47,113 nucleotides of DNA from JAADHX01 sp964569385 (lineage in GTDB: Bacteria > Actinomycetota > Acidimicrobiia > Acidimicrobiales > Poriferisodalaceae). The stretch lies in assembly GCA_964569385.1 (NCBI GenBank), contig CAZMUM010000039.1, forward strand, positions 1 through 47,113, read 5' to 3'. This document shows positions 25,069 through 32,425 of this stretch, in pieces. Both the position numbers and the translations under genes were made by a program. The notes below the pieces were generated by a model. It was not told the DNA's origin. It saw nothing but the letters and a program-made list of their open reading frames with translations, and did no database searches. Each line of letters opens with the position of its first letter. Positions within the stretch are counted from its first letter, which is position 1.

Positions 25069-25454
25069 GTTTGAGGGCCGTCGAGCAGCCGCCTGACTCG
25101 CATCCACCTCTTGACTACCGAGGATGTATCTAGACGGCTATACGGTTTCCACGTTGTTACTTGGTTGTAGGCGTCGATGCGCTTGTTCAGCTGTTCAACC
25201 TGTTCGCGAACGTCGGCTTCCGAGAGAAGCCGCCACAGCCCAGGCATCGCCGCTTTTACTTGGCGGTCGAGGTCTTCGGCCTTGCTGATGCTGCGCTCGC
25301 GTTTGACCAGACGCGTAGCCCACCAACCTTCTGGGCGCTGACGGCCGAGGTCAGGTATTGGCTTCCCGGCCCCAGGAAGATTGTCGAACAGACCAGCTTT
25401 TCGGGCCGCGGCGATGCGGCGGTCAGCAATCGACTCGAAAATGGCCACGTCCAT
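25065..25454 (-). CDS. DUF1992 (DnaJ-homologue subfamily C28-type) domain protein
   Basis: The 129-residue product from ATG 25454 is almost entirely the DUF1992 domain: IFESIADRRIAAARKAGLFDNLPGAGKPIPDL, then WWATRLVKRERS and QVEQLNKRIDAYN. A second ATG at 25502 would add 16 residues and is also possible. The domain occurs alone in many bacteria and with J-domains in eukaryotes; its function is not known. It is divergent from the methyltransferase at 25533 and overlaps the downstream phosphotransferase by 4 bases. Confidence 0.88.
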   Translation of the reverse strand: MDVAIFESIADRRIAAARKAGLFDNLPGAGKPIPDLGRQRPEGWWATRLVKRERSISKAEDLDRQVKAAMPGLWRLLSEADVREQVEQLNKRIDAYNQVTTWKPYSRLDTSSVVKRWMRVRRLLDGPQT

Positions 25455-25532
25455 ATCGTACCGACGCACGACCTCGCCAGGCTGGCCGATATTCGCTCTC
25501 ATGATTCGTGGCGCTTCTGCGATACTCATTCG

Positions 25533-26192
25533 ATGCAGGAATCGGATCACGAGGCCGCGGCTCGAAACGTGTACGACCACTCCGCCACCAAGTTCGTCGC
25601 GGCTATCGGAACCAAGGTGTCGTCGCAATTCGAAACACCGCTGGACCGAGCGGTTCTTCAAGCTTTCGCCGAGTCGGTTCTCGCCCTTGGTTCGGGCCCT
25701 GTACTCGACGTCGGATGTGGGCCGGGGAGGATTGCGGCGTTTCTTGCTGAGCGAGGAATCGAGGCTGGCGGGGTAGACATTGCTCCCCAGATGATCGCCG
25801 AGGCTCGATTGGCTCACCCAGACTTGGGCTTTGAAGTCGGGACGCTGACAGAGCTTCCTGTTCCTGATCGGTCGCTGCTTGGGGCTGCCTACTGGTATTC
25901 GATAATTGCGACCCCACCGGCGAATCTCGGCGCGGTATGGCAGGAACTCGACCGGGTGCTTGGCAACGACGGACAAGGGCTCGTGGCATTCCAGGCCGGC
26001 GAGGGCGAGGGCAATGAACGCTCCGACGCGTACGGCTCATCGACGACGTTCACCCTGTACCAACAGAGCCCCGACGATGTCATCGCATCTCTGAACGACG
26101 CCGGCTTCGAAGTTCGAGCCGAGGTGCGTCGCCAGGCCGAACTATCTCACGAGACGACCCCGCAAGCATTTCTGCTATTCGCCCGTCGCTGA
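25533..26192 (+). CDS. Class I SAM-dependent methyltransferase
   Basis: Starts ATG 25533 (MQESDHEAAARNVYDHSA), 219 residues; the longer upstream frame is antisense to DUF1992. Motif I PVLDVGCGPGRIAAFLA, acidic motif GGVDIAPQMIAEAR and motif II region LLGAAYWYSII support a Rossmann methyltransferase of the small-molecule type. The substrate is unknown. MFS gene follows 40 bases downstream on the same strand, suggesting co-transcription. Confidence 0.9.
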   Translation: MQESDHEAAARNVYDHSATKFVAAIGTKVSSQFETPLDRAVLQAFAESVLALGSGPVLDVGCGPGRIAAFLAERGIEAGGVDIAPQMIAEARLAHPDLGFEVGTLTELPVPDRSLLGAAYWYSIIATPPANLGAVWQELDRVLGNDGQGLVAFQAGEGEGNERSDAYGSSTTFTLYQQSPDDVIASLNDAGFEVRAEVRRQAELSHETTPQAFLLFARR

Positions 26193-26232
26193 GCCATCTC
26201 GGCCTTTGGCATGGCCGGTTAGAATCTGCAAC

Positions 26233-27336
26233 GTGGATGAACGCCGCAGCCTCGGCTCCGCATTTTCGGCGTTGCTTACCGCAACGTTCTTAACGAACCT
26301 AGGCGACGGGCTGCGATTGGCCGCCCTTCCGCTGCTGGCGACAACACTCACGTCATCTCCGATTCTGATTAGTGGCATCACCGTGGCGCAGTTTCTGCCC
26401 TGGGCAGTGTTCGCGCCGTTCGGGGGCGTGATCGTCGATCGGGCCGATCGCAGGCGGCTCATCATGATCACTCAAGCCTGGCGAGCACTCGTTATGGCTG
26501 CGTTGGCCGTTCTCGTCGTGGCCGATGTTGTTCAGATCTGGCAGCTATTCGGAGTTGCCTTCATGATCACTGTTGGAGAGATTCTGGTCGATCCGTCCGT
26601 GGTCGCGACGGTGCCGAGCCTCGTGTCTTCAGACGACCTCGATAAGGCGAATAGCCGCATCAGTACCGTGGAGGTAGTAACCAACGACTTCGTCGGTGGT
26701 CCGGTTGGCGCGGCCACATTCGGGCTTGTGCCTTGGCTCCCGTTCTTGGTCGATGCACTCAGCTACCTCGGATCAGTATTGCCGTTCAGTCGCCTCCCGT
26801 CGGCGCCGCCAAGCCAAGTCGACAAAGCGGTCCGCTCGCCGATTCGTGTTGAGATGGGCGACGGTTTGCGCTGGATCAGGGAGCACCCATTCCTGCGGCC
26901 GCTAACACTTGGTATCGCTGTGTTCCACTCTGGCACGGCTGGTGCGTTCAGCTTGTTAGTTCTGTTCGTGACCGATGTACTGGATGCACCAGGCATCACC
27001 TTCGGCATCGTGCTGGCCGCCTCGGCTATCGGCGCAACCCTCGCAACCCTGGTGGCGACGCAGCTGGTCGACCGATTCTCGCGGCGAACCGTGATCACCG
27101 GCGCGGCGGTTCTTAGTTCAGTGAGTGTGCTTGCTGTTGGGGGAGTGACGAGTGCGTGGCAACTCGTCATCGTATGGGCGCTCAATGGTGCGAGCGGCGG
27201 AGTTCTGTTGTCGATTGGTCGTGGGTTCATCCAACGCCACACCCCGAATGATCGCCTTGGCCGCACCGCGATCGCCTCGCTTCATCTAGTGGGTTCGATG
27301 CTGCTTTGGCGATCGTTCAGGCACGAACCCGCTTGA
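26233..27336 (+). CDS. MFS transporter, C-terminally truncated
   Basis: Start placed at GTG 26233 (VDERRSLGSAF), where homology begins. The protein has the first ten transmembrane segments of an enterobactin-exporter-like (EntS) MFS carrier, with the loop GGVIVDRADRRRLIMI after TM2. After the conserved TPNDRLGRTAIAS it breaks into a short unrelated tail (LLWRSFRHEPA) and stops, lacking TM11-12. Full-length members have about 410-420 residues; this one has 367. It is therefore probably non-functional, cut by a deletion joined to the next small-gene region. Confidence 0.75.
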   Translation: MDERRSLGSAFSALLTATFLTNLGDGLRLAALPLLATTLTSSPILISGITVAQFLPWAVFAPFGGVIVDRADRRRLIMITQAWRALVMAALAVLVVADVVQIWQLFGVAFMITVGEILVDPSVVATVPSLVSSDDLDKANSRISTVEVVTNDFVGGPVGAATFGLVPWLPFLVDALSYLGSVLPFSRLPSAPPSQVDKAVRSPIRVEMGDGLRWIREHPFLRPLTLGIAVFHSGTAGAFSLLVLFVTDVLDAPGITFGIVLAASAIGATLATLVATQLVDRFSRRTVITGAAVLSSVSVLAVGGVTSAWQLVIVWALNGASGGVLLSIGRGFIQRHTPNDRLGRTAIASLHLVGSMLLWRSFRHEPA

Positions 27337-27443
27337 AGGGGTTGATCGGGCGGGCGTCTACGACGCGTCCGGCACCCGAAGCCGAGTTCCTGAGCAAGAG
27401 CTCCTTCAGCGGGCGTGAGAAGTTGTCTCGCTGGCCAGTTCGG

Positions 27444-27692
27444 TCAAGCGGTGGCGGGGTCGAGCAGGTGCCTGTTCTTGCTAACCGGACCTGGCAGAAC
27501 AGCGAAGTGCACCTGACCATCACTGTCGACAGCTGTAACTCGCACCACGGCCGAGCCTGCCGAGTTGCCAGCCAGCAACACCGAGCCAGCTCGAACAGAT
27601 TCCGGATCGCGGGCATCTTGAAGCACTGACCAACCCAACCCGTCATCGTCTTGCGCGTTGAGATCGGCTACTAGGTCAAAATTATCGTGCAT
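27444..27692 (-). CDS. Uncharacterised small protein (82 aa)
   Basis: ATG at 27690-27692 with GGGAG about 9 bases upstream. The acidic product (LNAQDDDGLGWSVLQDARDP, then GSVLLAGNSAGSAVVRVTAVD and VHFAVLPG) looks like a small beta-barrel. No family was recognised. It follows the 129-residue gene at 27719-28108 by 26 bases on the same strand, so the two form a small operon. Confidence 0.55.
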   Translation of the reverse strand: MHDNFDLVADLNAQDDDGLGWSVLQDARDPESVRAGSVLLAGNSAGSAVVRVTAVDSDGQVHFAVLPGPVSKNRHLLDPATA

Positions 27693-27718
27693 GATTTTCG
27701 ACTCCCGTCAACTCTCTG

Positions 27719-28108
27719 TCACGGCTCATGATAGGGGTTTTGCACGGACCGATACTCGCAGCCTGTTACTGCCTCAACGCCGAGTTCGAGGTCATCAAAG
27801 ATCAGCGTGAAGTGTCGTCTGTTCCTTCCAGTTGCTTCCAGCCGAAGGCCGGCAGTTCTGACTGAGCGAGCAGTCATGACGCTCAACACAGCGAAGCGAA
27901 TGAGCGGCGGCTGACGAGCTAGTTGGTCGATAGTTGCACCACGCAGCGCAAATACGGAAACACCGTAAGTTCCGTAGATGTCAAACATACGCTGAGCGTC
28001 GGTACGTATGAGCTTGGGGTCAAGGTCGCCACCGCGTAGGACGAGTTCTGCGTCGTCGTCAATTGAGTCGCCACCGCGAATGAACCGTTGCTTCACGCTC
28101 GGCGACAC
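27719..28108 (-). CDS. Uncharacterised protein (129 aa), first gene of small pair
   Basis: GTG start at 28108, or the GTG four codons later (VKQRFIRGG). The product reads FIRGGDSIDDDAELVLRGGDLD, YGVSVFALRGATIDQLA, then RSVRTAGLRLEATGRNRRHFTLIF. The pattern (charged start, hydrophobic core, basic C-terminal strand) recalls small RNA-interacting or toxin-like proteins, but no family is assigned. Together with the 82-residue protein it has the compact two-gene layout of a toxin-antitoxin module; this is speculation from layout only. Confidence 0.6.
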   Translation of the reverse strand: MSPSVKQRFIRGGDSIDDDAELVLRGGDLDPKLIRTDAQRMFDIYGTYGVSVFALRGATIDQLARQPPLIRFAVLSVMTARSVRTAGLRLEATGRNRRHFTLIFDDLELGVEAVTGCEYRSVQNPYHEP

Positions 28109-28204
28109 TACTTAGGCCCTGTGACTCCTTCGGCGGGGGTCGCCGCGGGCGCGACGAGTTGCTTCTTCCGCGGCGCGGTGAGCCTCGCGCCATACTGGTG
28201 GGCA

Positions 28205-28678
28205 ATGAAGAGCCGCCCGAAGTTGTCAGGCGCACCGTTGGCTTACACGGTTGCGCTCGTTGAAGGAACCGCCGATTCCTACCAAGCGTTTGGAAAGGCG
28301 TTGTGGTCAGAGGATCGCGCCGTCCCGCCAATATTGAAGGAGCTGGTGTTCATTCGAACATCGATCCTCAATCAGTGCCCTACCTGACTGGCCGGTCATG
28401 TTGTCTCGGCGAGACGACGAGGTATCACCGATGACGAGATCGACGCGCTCGAAGATCCATCGAAGTGGGCCGGGGTGTTCGATGTGAGCACGATCGCGGC
28501 ACTGAAACTTACCGACGCCATGTCTGGCGATCACACTCACAGGCTCGACCCCGAGCTCATTGCCGAGCTCCGCGGGCATTTCATCGAGGCCGAGTTGGCC
28601 GAGCTGATTCTTGTGTGTGGGCAAGCGAACCTGAACAATCGCGCCGGGAACGCAGCTAAACAGCTCCTTGGCGATTAG
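28205..28678 (+). CDS. AhpD-like/carboxymuconolactone decarboxylase family protein with in-frame UGA in the CxxC motif (candidate selenoprotein or nonsense allele)
   Basis: ATG 28205 opens a 157-residue AhpD-like protein if TGA 28385-28387 is read through. Before it: ELVFIRTSILNQCPT; after it, in the same frame: LAGHVVSARRRGITDDEIDAL to a normal end at 28678. The AhpD motif E-x11-C-x-x-C-x3-H is kept exactly (E46, C58, H65) except that the second Cys, position 61, is UGA. In AhpD that Cys is the reactive thiol. No other stop or frame change occurs in the 97 following codons. AhpD-like selenoproteins with Sec in this motif are known in bacteria. Alternatives are a fresh TGC/TGT to TGA mutation or a base error. 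If decoded as Sec, the product would be a thiol/selenol peroxidase-type redox enzyme. Confidence 0.7.
28400..28418 (+). promoter_or_regulatory. Stem-loop downstream of UGA, candidate bacterial SECIS element
   Basis: GTTGTCTC (28400-28407) pairs with GAGACGAC (28411-28418), eight pairs with one G-U, around loop GGC. The loop starts 20 bases after the UGA and begins with G, in line with the general bacterial SECIS pattern (short stem-loop, G at loop start, about 16-37 bases from UGA). It lies inside coding sequence, as bacterial SECIS elements do. Chance hairpins are common at this GC content. Confidence 0.35.
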
Positions 28679-28863
28679 TCATTACCAAATTGGGTGTCCC
28701 TAACGAGTTCGATGCGAGGCAAACAGCACTCAACGTGTTCGGCGAGCCGGCCCGATCTTGTGAGCGGTTCACGACCGGGCTGCGTAGCTACGTCGGCCCA
28801 GCCACTCGCACCCGTTAGCCGGCGATAGTCGACACGTCAGCCTTCGCCACCTGCCCCTAGATT
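28679..28863. other. Intergenic, no gene seen
   Basis: The stretch between the AhpD-like gene and the long hairpin shows no recognisable open frame, promoter or repeat. Together with the hairpin, the gene-free stretch runs about 250 bases. Confidence 0.4.
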
Positions 28864-28919
28864 TCGCAACCTGTGCCTAAAACCGCGGTCATCACCGCGG
28901 TTTTAGGCACAGGCTGCGA
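28864..28919. repeat. Long near-perfect palindromic hairpin, copy A
   Basis: The arms 28870-28889 and 28894-28913 are perfectly complementary over 20 bp around loop CATC. After one mismatch, TCGCA (28864-28868) pairs with TGCGA (28915-28919). It starts about 10 bases after the stop of the 880-residue secreted protein (minus strand) and lies downstream of the AhpD-like gene (plus strand). A diverged copy lies at 31665-31712. It could act as a bidirectional terminator, but its length and duplication point to a mobile palindromic repeat (REP/MITE-like). Confidence 0.8.
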
Positions 28920-28928
28920 GAAAACGAG

Positions 28929-31571
28929 TTAGATGGCGCCGACGCTGACGACCTGAGCGTTCAGTTCGACGTCGCCGAGGCTGCCGAGGAACGGCTGGTT
29001 GCTGAACACAAACACGCCGCCGTCGCCAGCCACTAGCAAATACCCGTTGCCGTAGGGAACCATGCCGTTGATCGGTGCCGCCAGCGACGAACCTGGTGGA
29101 AGCACGCCTGGAATCGAACCGCGGAATGGGGCGTCGAAGCCGAACACTCCACCGTCGCCAGCGACGAACCAATAGCCAGACCCATCGGGATCGGTGGTTA
29201 GACCCACTACCGGTGAGTTGAGTGTGACTCCAGGCAACACCTGGGGCACCGACCCGCTAAAGGTGGCATCGCCGAAGGAAAACAGGCCTCCGTCGGCTCC
29301 GACCAGGTAGTAGCCGTTGCCGGTCGGGGTAGCGGCGGCATCGATCACTCGCCCGGCGAGGACGAAGTTGGCCAGGTCTCCGAAGTGTTGAGCGGCCCCG
29401 AACGTGGCCACTCGGCCTGTATCGGTGACGATCCAATAGCCGTCCCCGGTCGGGGTCGCGGCCATGGTTGTGATCTGTTCGCCTAACTGAAGCCAGTCAG
29501 CTTCGACTTGCCCCATATGTTGGGCCGTTCCAAAGGCATGAACTTGGCCCGATGATTCGACGATCCAGTAACCATCGCCCGAGGGGTGGAGCACGATTGC
29601 TGCCGCCGGTACTGCCGTTGCATCGCCGGCGTGGTCGAGGTCGCCAAACACGACGACATCACCGACCTCAGTAACCACGGCATACCCGAAAGGCACATCC
29701 TCAATGTCCGATGACGCTGCTGTCGTTGGTGGTGATGCGGTTGCAGCGGGTGCCGAAGTAGTGGTCGTTGTTGAGGCCGGTGCCGTGGTGCTTGTTGTTG
29801 TGGTGGTTGTCGTACCGGGGTCGGGCGAGGTGGTGGTTGTCGTACCGGGGTCGGGCGTGGTCGTTGTCGTTGAAGTCGTCGTGGTCGGTTGTGGCGATGT
29901 GGTGGTTGTCGTCGTGGTGGTTGTCGTCGTGGTCGGCGTACACGTTGCCGGCAGCAGCCCGCCAAAGGCCGTGTCGTGGATCGTGCTGAACTCAGGCAGA
30001 TCCGGACCTTGAACATCGATCACCAAGATGGCGTTGGCATCCCCGGCAGCAAACTGAAGTGAGTTCGGACCGGCAACAGGGGCAAAGAACGTAACCGACC
30101 CAGGGGCATTCGCCGGAGCGGACGATATCTGGTTGAAAGTGGGTGCAATCGTGAGACCCGCTTCGCAGCCATCAGTAGTCGAGATCGCAACCTCCAGTCC
30201 GCCAGCGCCAAAGGCTCGAGCCGACACGAGCGGTGGATCAAGGAACAGAGCTGGTTCTCCGGGGCCGTATCGAAGCGACCACGAATTGACGGTTCCGCTT
30301 GGCCAGGTCACTAGTTGATCGCTGACTGGCCCGCGAGATCGGTGGACCGAGCAATCGGGTTGAAGTGTGCAGGTCAGTGGGTTCGCCCCAAACAGGCTCA
30401 AGGTCGGAACCGATCCCGTGGGTGGCGCCAGCGACTCATGAATGTCGAAGATGACGGGAGTGTCGACGTTCCATGACTCCACGATGAATCCCGAAGAGGA
30501 CCATCCAGCGGGTGCTGCGTCGAGCGACGGAACGATGTTGATGCCAGCGCCTTGGGCCGGCGCGGCGATGAACCCACTGACCGGCGAGGCCTCGGTCGGT
30601 CGTTGACGAGGTTGATCGCCGGGTAGCCAGCGTCCCGGCGGAAGCACTATTTCGACGGTCGGGTGGTTGTCGCCAGCGGGCCACCAACTTCCCCGCAGTC
30701 CCGGGCCAGCGATGCCTCCTGCGGCCAAGCCGTCACGGTTGTCAGGCGGAAATGCAGCGACGTTGTAGACGGTGTGTGTCGTGGCGATCTCGAACCTTCC
30801 GTCGGCATCGGTCGTAGCGCTCGGCGACTGCGAGAGGTCCCAGCCGCCTCCATTCGGAGAGAGCTGGACCAAACTTCCCTGTACCGGTGTGCCATCTGTG
30901 TCGAGAACCTGGCCCCGGATGGTCGGCAGAACAGCCACGGTTAACGGTTCGGGGAATGTGGCAACGGTGCCAGACGGCACGGGATCGACTGTGTAGTTAC
31001 GGAATACCGATGGGCCGGTGAGGCTGATTGTTGGTTCGAGAGGAGCCGCGTGGACCAACACGCTGTACCACCCGTCGCCCTCGTCGATCACCAGTTCTTC
31101 TGGCCCAGTTGGGATGTAGAGAGTTCGGGGATAGGCGGCGACTGTCAGAGGTGTCACGACGCTTCCGTCGGCTTCGGATACGGCCCGAAACCGCACTCGA
31201 GACGGTGGGGTCATCTCGATGCGCACCAGTGTTTCTGTGTCGGCGATAACTGTTGCGGTGACCATCTCGCCCCACTGGTCGTTCCTATCGAAGATTGGGC
31301 CCGTCGCATCGTTGCCATAACGGCCATAGAGGGCGAAGAACGTGTGCTCTCCTGCTGGCAAGCCGTCAACGACCCCCACCGGTGCTGCGAAGTAGTTGAT
31401 AACGCTCGGACCAGCTACGTCGCTTACGTCGGCCGGTAGCGGTTCGCCGGTCGCGGCGTCGACGATTTCGAAACGAACCGAGCCGGTTCCAACTGCCGCA
31501 GCGGTGTCGCTTAACAACATGTACATGCCGCTCAGAACCAGTGCGGTCATGATCACAAGTCGAATTCTCAC
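28929..31571 (-). CDS. Large secreted protein: carboxypeptidase-regulatory-like domains, Thr-rich linker, propeller repeats
   Basis: 880 residues with a signal peptide (MRIRLVIMTALVLSGMYMLLS, cleavage after about 26). Residues 30-300 hold beta-sandwich, carboxypeptidase-regulatory-like units (VRFEIVDAATGEPLPADV; TIRGQVLDTDGTPVQGSLVQL). A Cys-containing beta domain follows, then a long Thr/Pro linker at about 545-625. The last 255 residues are propeller repeats of the GYWIVTDTGRVATFGAAQHFGD type, homologous to the protein at 8882-10768. It is an exported, probably wall-associated protein with no visible catalytic site. It is bracketed by two related hairpins. Confidence 0.85.
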   Translation of the reverse strand: MRIRLVIMTALVLSGMYMLLSDTAAAVGTGSVRFEIVDAATGEPLPADVSDVAGPSVINYFAAPVGVVDGLPAGEHTFFALYGRYGNDATGPIFDRNDQWGEMVTATVIADTETLVRIEMTPPSRVRFRAVSEADGSVVTPLTVAAYPRTLYIPTGPEELVIDEGDGWYSVLVHAAPLEPTISLTGPSVFRNYTVDPVPSGTVATFPEPLTVAVLPTIRGQVLDTDGTPVQGSLVQLSPNGGGWDLSQSPSATTDADGRFEIATTHTVYNVAAFPPDNRDGLAAGGIAGPGLRGSWWPAGDNHPTVEIVLPPGRWLPGDQPRQRPTEASPVSGFIAAPAQGAGINIVPSLDAAPAGWSSSGFIVESWNVDTPVIFDIHESLAPPTGSVPTLSLFGANPLTCTLQPDCSVHRSRGPVSDQLVTWPSGTVNSWSLRYGPGEPALFLDPPLVSARAFGAGGLEVAISTTDGCEAGLTIAPTFNQISSAPANAPGSVTFFAPVAGPNSLQFAAGDANAILVIDVQGPDLPEFSTIHDTAFGGLLPATCTPTTTTTTTTTTTTSPQPTTTTSTTTTTPDPGTTTTTSPDPGTTTTTTTSTTAPASTTTTTSAPAATASPPTTAASSDIEDVPFGYAVVTEVGDVVVFGDLDHAGDATAVPAAAIVLHPSGDGYWIVESSGQVHAFGTAQHMGQVEADWLQLGEQITTMAATPTGDGYWIVTDTGRVATFGAAQHFGDLANFVLAGRVIDAAATPTGNGYYLVGADGGLFSFGDATFSGSVPQVLPGVTLNSPVVGLTTDPDGSGYWFVAGDGGVFGFDAPFRGSIPGVLPPGSSLAAPINGMVPYGNGYLLVAGDGGVFVFSNQPFLGSLGDVELNAQVVSVGAI

Positions 31572-31664
31572 CGTTCCATCCTAAGCATCTGCGTAAAGTG
31601 ACCATATCACCGCGTAGAGTGGTGATCAAACACGGAAGACCGCCGCGGCGCCCTTGAATTCCCG

Positions 31665-31712
31665 AACCAGTGCCTAGAAACGCGGTACTGACCGCGATTC
31701 TAGGCACAGGTT
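31665..31712. repeat. Long palindromic hairpin, copy B
   Basis: AACC (31665-31668) pairs with GGTT (31709-31712), GTGCCTAGAA (31670-31679) with TTCTAGGCAC (31698-31707), and CGCGGT (31681-31686) with ACCGCG (31691-31696). There are two A-A mismatches and the loop is ACTG. It shares GTGCCTA-AA-CGCGGT with copy A at 28864-28919. Changes have occurred in both arms (A-T in copy A versus G-C here at one pair), as expected if the folded structure is maintained. It lies between divergent genes, where a terminator would not be expected. Confidence 0.75.
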
Positions 31713-31754
31713 GGATGGGTTGGGCTGGAGTGGCGGTCTGGGCTAGGTTCCGGC

Positions 31755-32372
31755 GTGATGTCGTCGTTGGTTCGCAAGATCGCCTTTATTGGTTCGCACT
31801 CGGTGCGCAAAACTAATGCGGTGCATTCCTTTGCTGGGGCCGTTGGTCGAAGTGGGCGCAGCGTCGAGGTTGGGCGCGAGGTTGTGCGGTTCAGCCCGCT
31901 TGGGCTCAACGAGGGGGCCACGCCTGAGGCTCAGCTGTGGACTCTCACCACCCAGATCCAGCAAGAACTCGAGCTGCGAACTCGCGCCGACGTTCTGGTG
32001 CTCGACAGGGCGGTCATCGACAACTTCGCCTATTATCTTCGGGCCACCGGTGGCGAGGATCCTTTCGACGTCAAGCCCTTGGTAGCAAAGTGGACTCAGA
32101 CATACGATCTTCTGGTGCGGCTGAAACCCGACGTTCCTCTCAAAGCCGATGGTGTGAGAAGCACCAACGAGCGGTTCCGCAAGGAGATCGAGAAGATCCT
32201 CGACCTGATTATTCCCAAACACGTTGAGGCCGATCGGTTAGTCGAGTTGCATGCCTCTGAAGTAACTGCGTCCTTCGACTGGGGCGCCTTGTTGGAACTT
32301 CTTTGTGGCCCGACCGAGCAAGGCGACGCCGCCCCTAGAGCGGTTACGTACGAGCCCCGTCTATTCGACTGA
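31755..32372 (+). CDS. P-loop NTPase (NadR-like AAA_28 type) with altered Walker A
   Basis: 205 residues from GTG 31755 or ATG 31758. KIAFIGSHSVRKTNAVHSFAG occupies the position of Walker A, but the expected GxxGxGK[ST] reads GSHSVRKT: the Gly before Lys is Arg. Walker B-like ADVLVLDRAVIDNFAYYLRA, YDLLVRLKPDVPL and NERFRKEIEKIL are typical of NadR-like kinase/ATPase proteins. The fold is therefore clear while nucleotide binding is doubtful. Role unknown; no operon partner. Confidence 0.75.
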   Translation: MMSSLVRKIAFIGSHSVRKTNAVHSFAGAVGRSGRSVEVGREVVRFSPLGLNEGATPEAQLWTLTTQIQQELELRTRADVLVLDRAVIDNFAYYLRATGGEDPFDVKPLVAKWTQTYDLLVRLKPDVPLKADGVRSTNERFRKEIEKILDLIIPKHVEADRLVELHASEVTASFDWGALLELLCGPTEQGDAAPRAVTYEPRLFD

Positions 32373-32425
32373 GGTGGCTACTTGCCTCGAACACAGCGGT
32401 GTTTAACATAATGTAAAGTCTGAAC

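Noticed and set aside
27317..27646. Minus-strand ORF of 109 codons overlapping the MFS end
   Set aside because: Content is Cys/Arg-rich without domain features and it overlaps the better-supported 82-residue gene in another frame.
29704..30012. Plus-strand ORF rich in Val
   Set aside because: Antisense shadow of the Thr-rich linker of the 880-residue protein.
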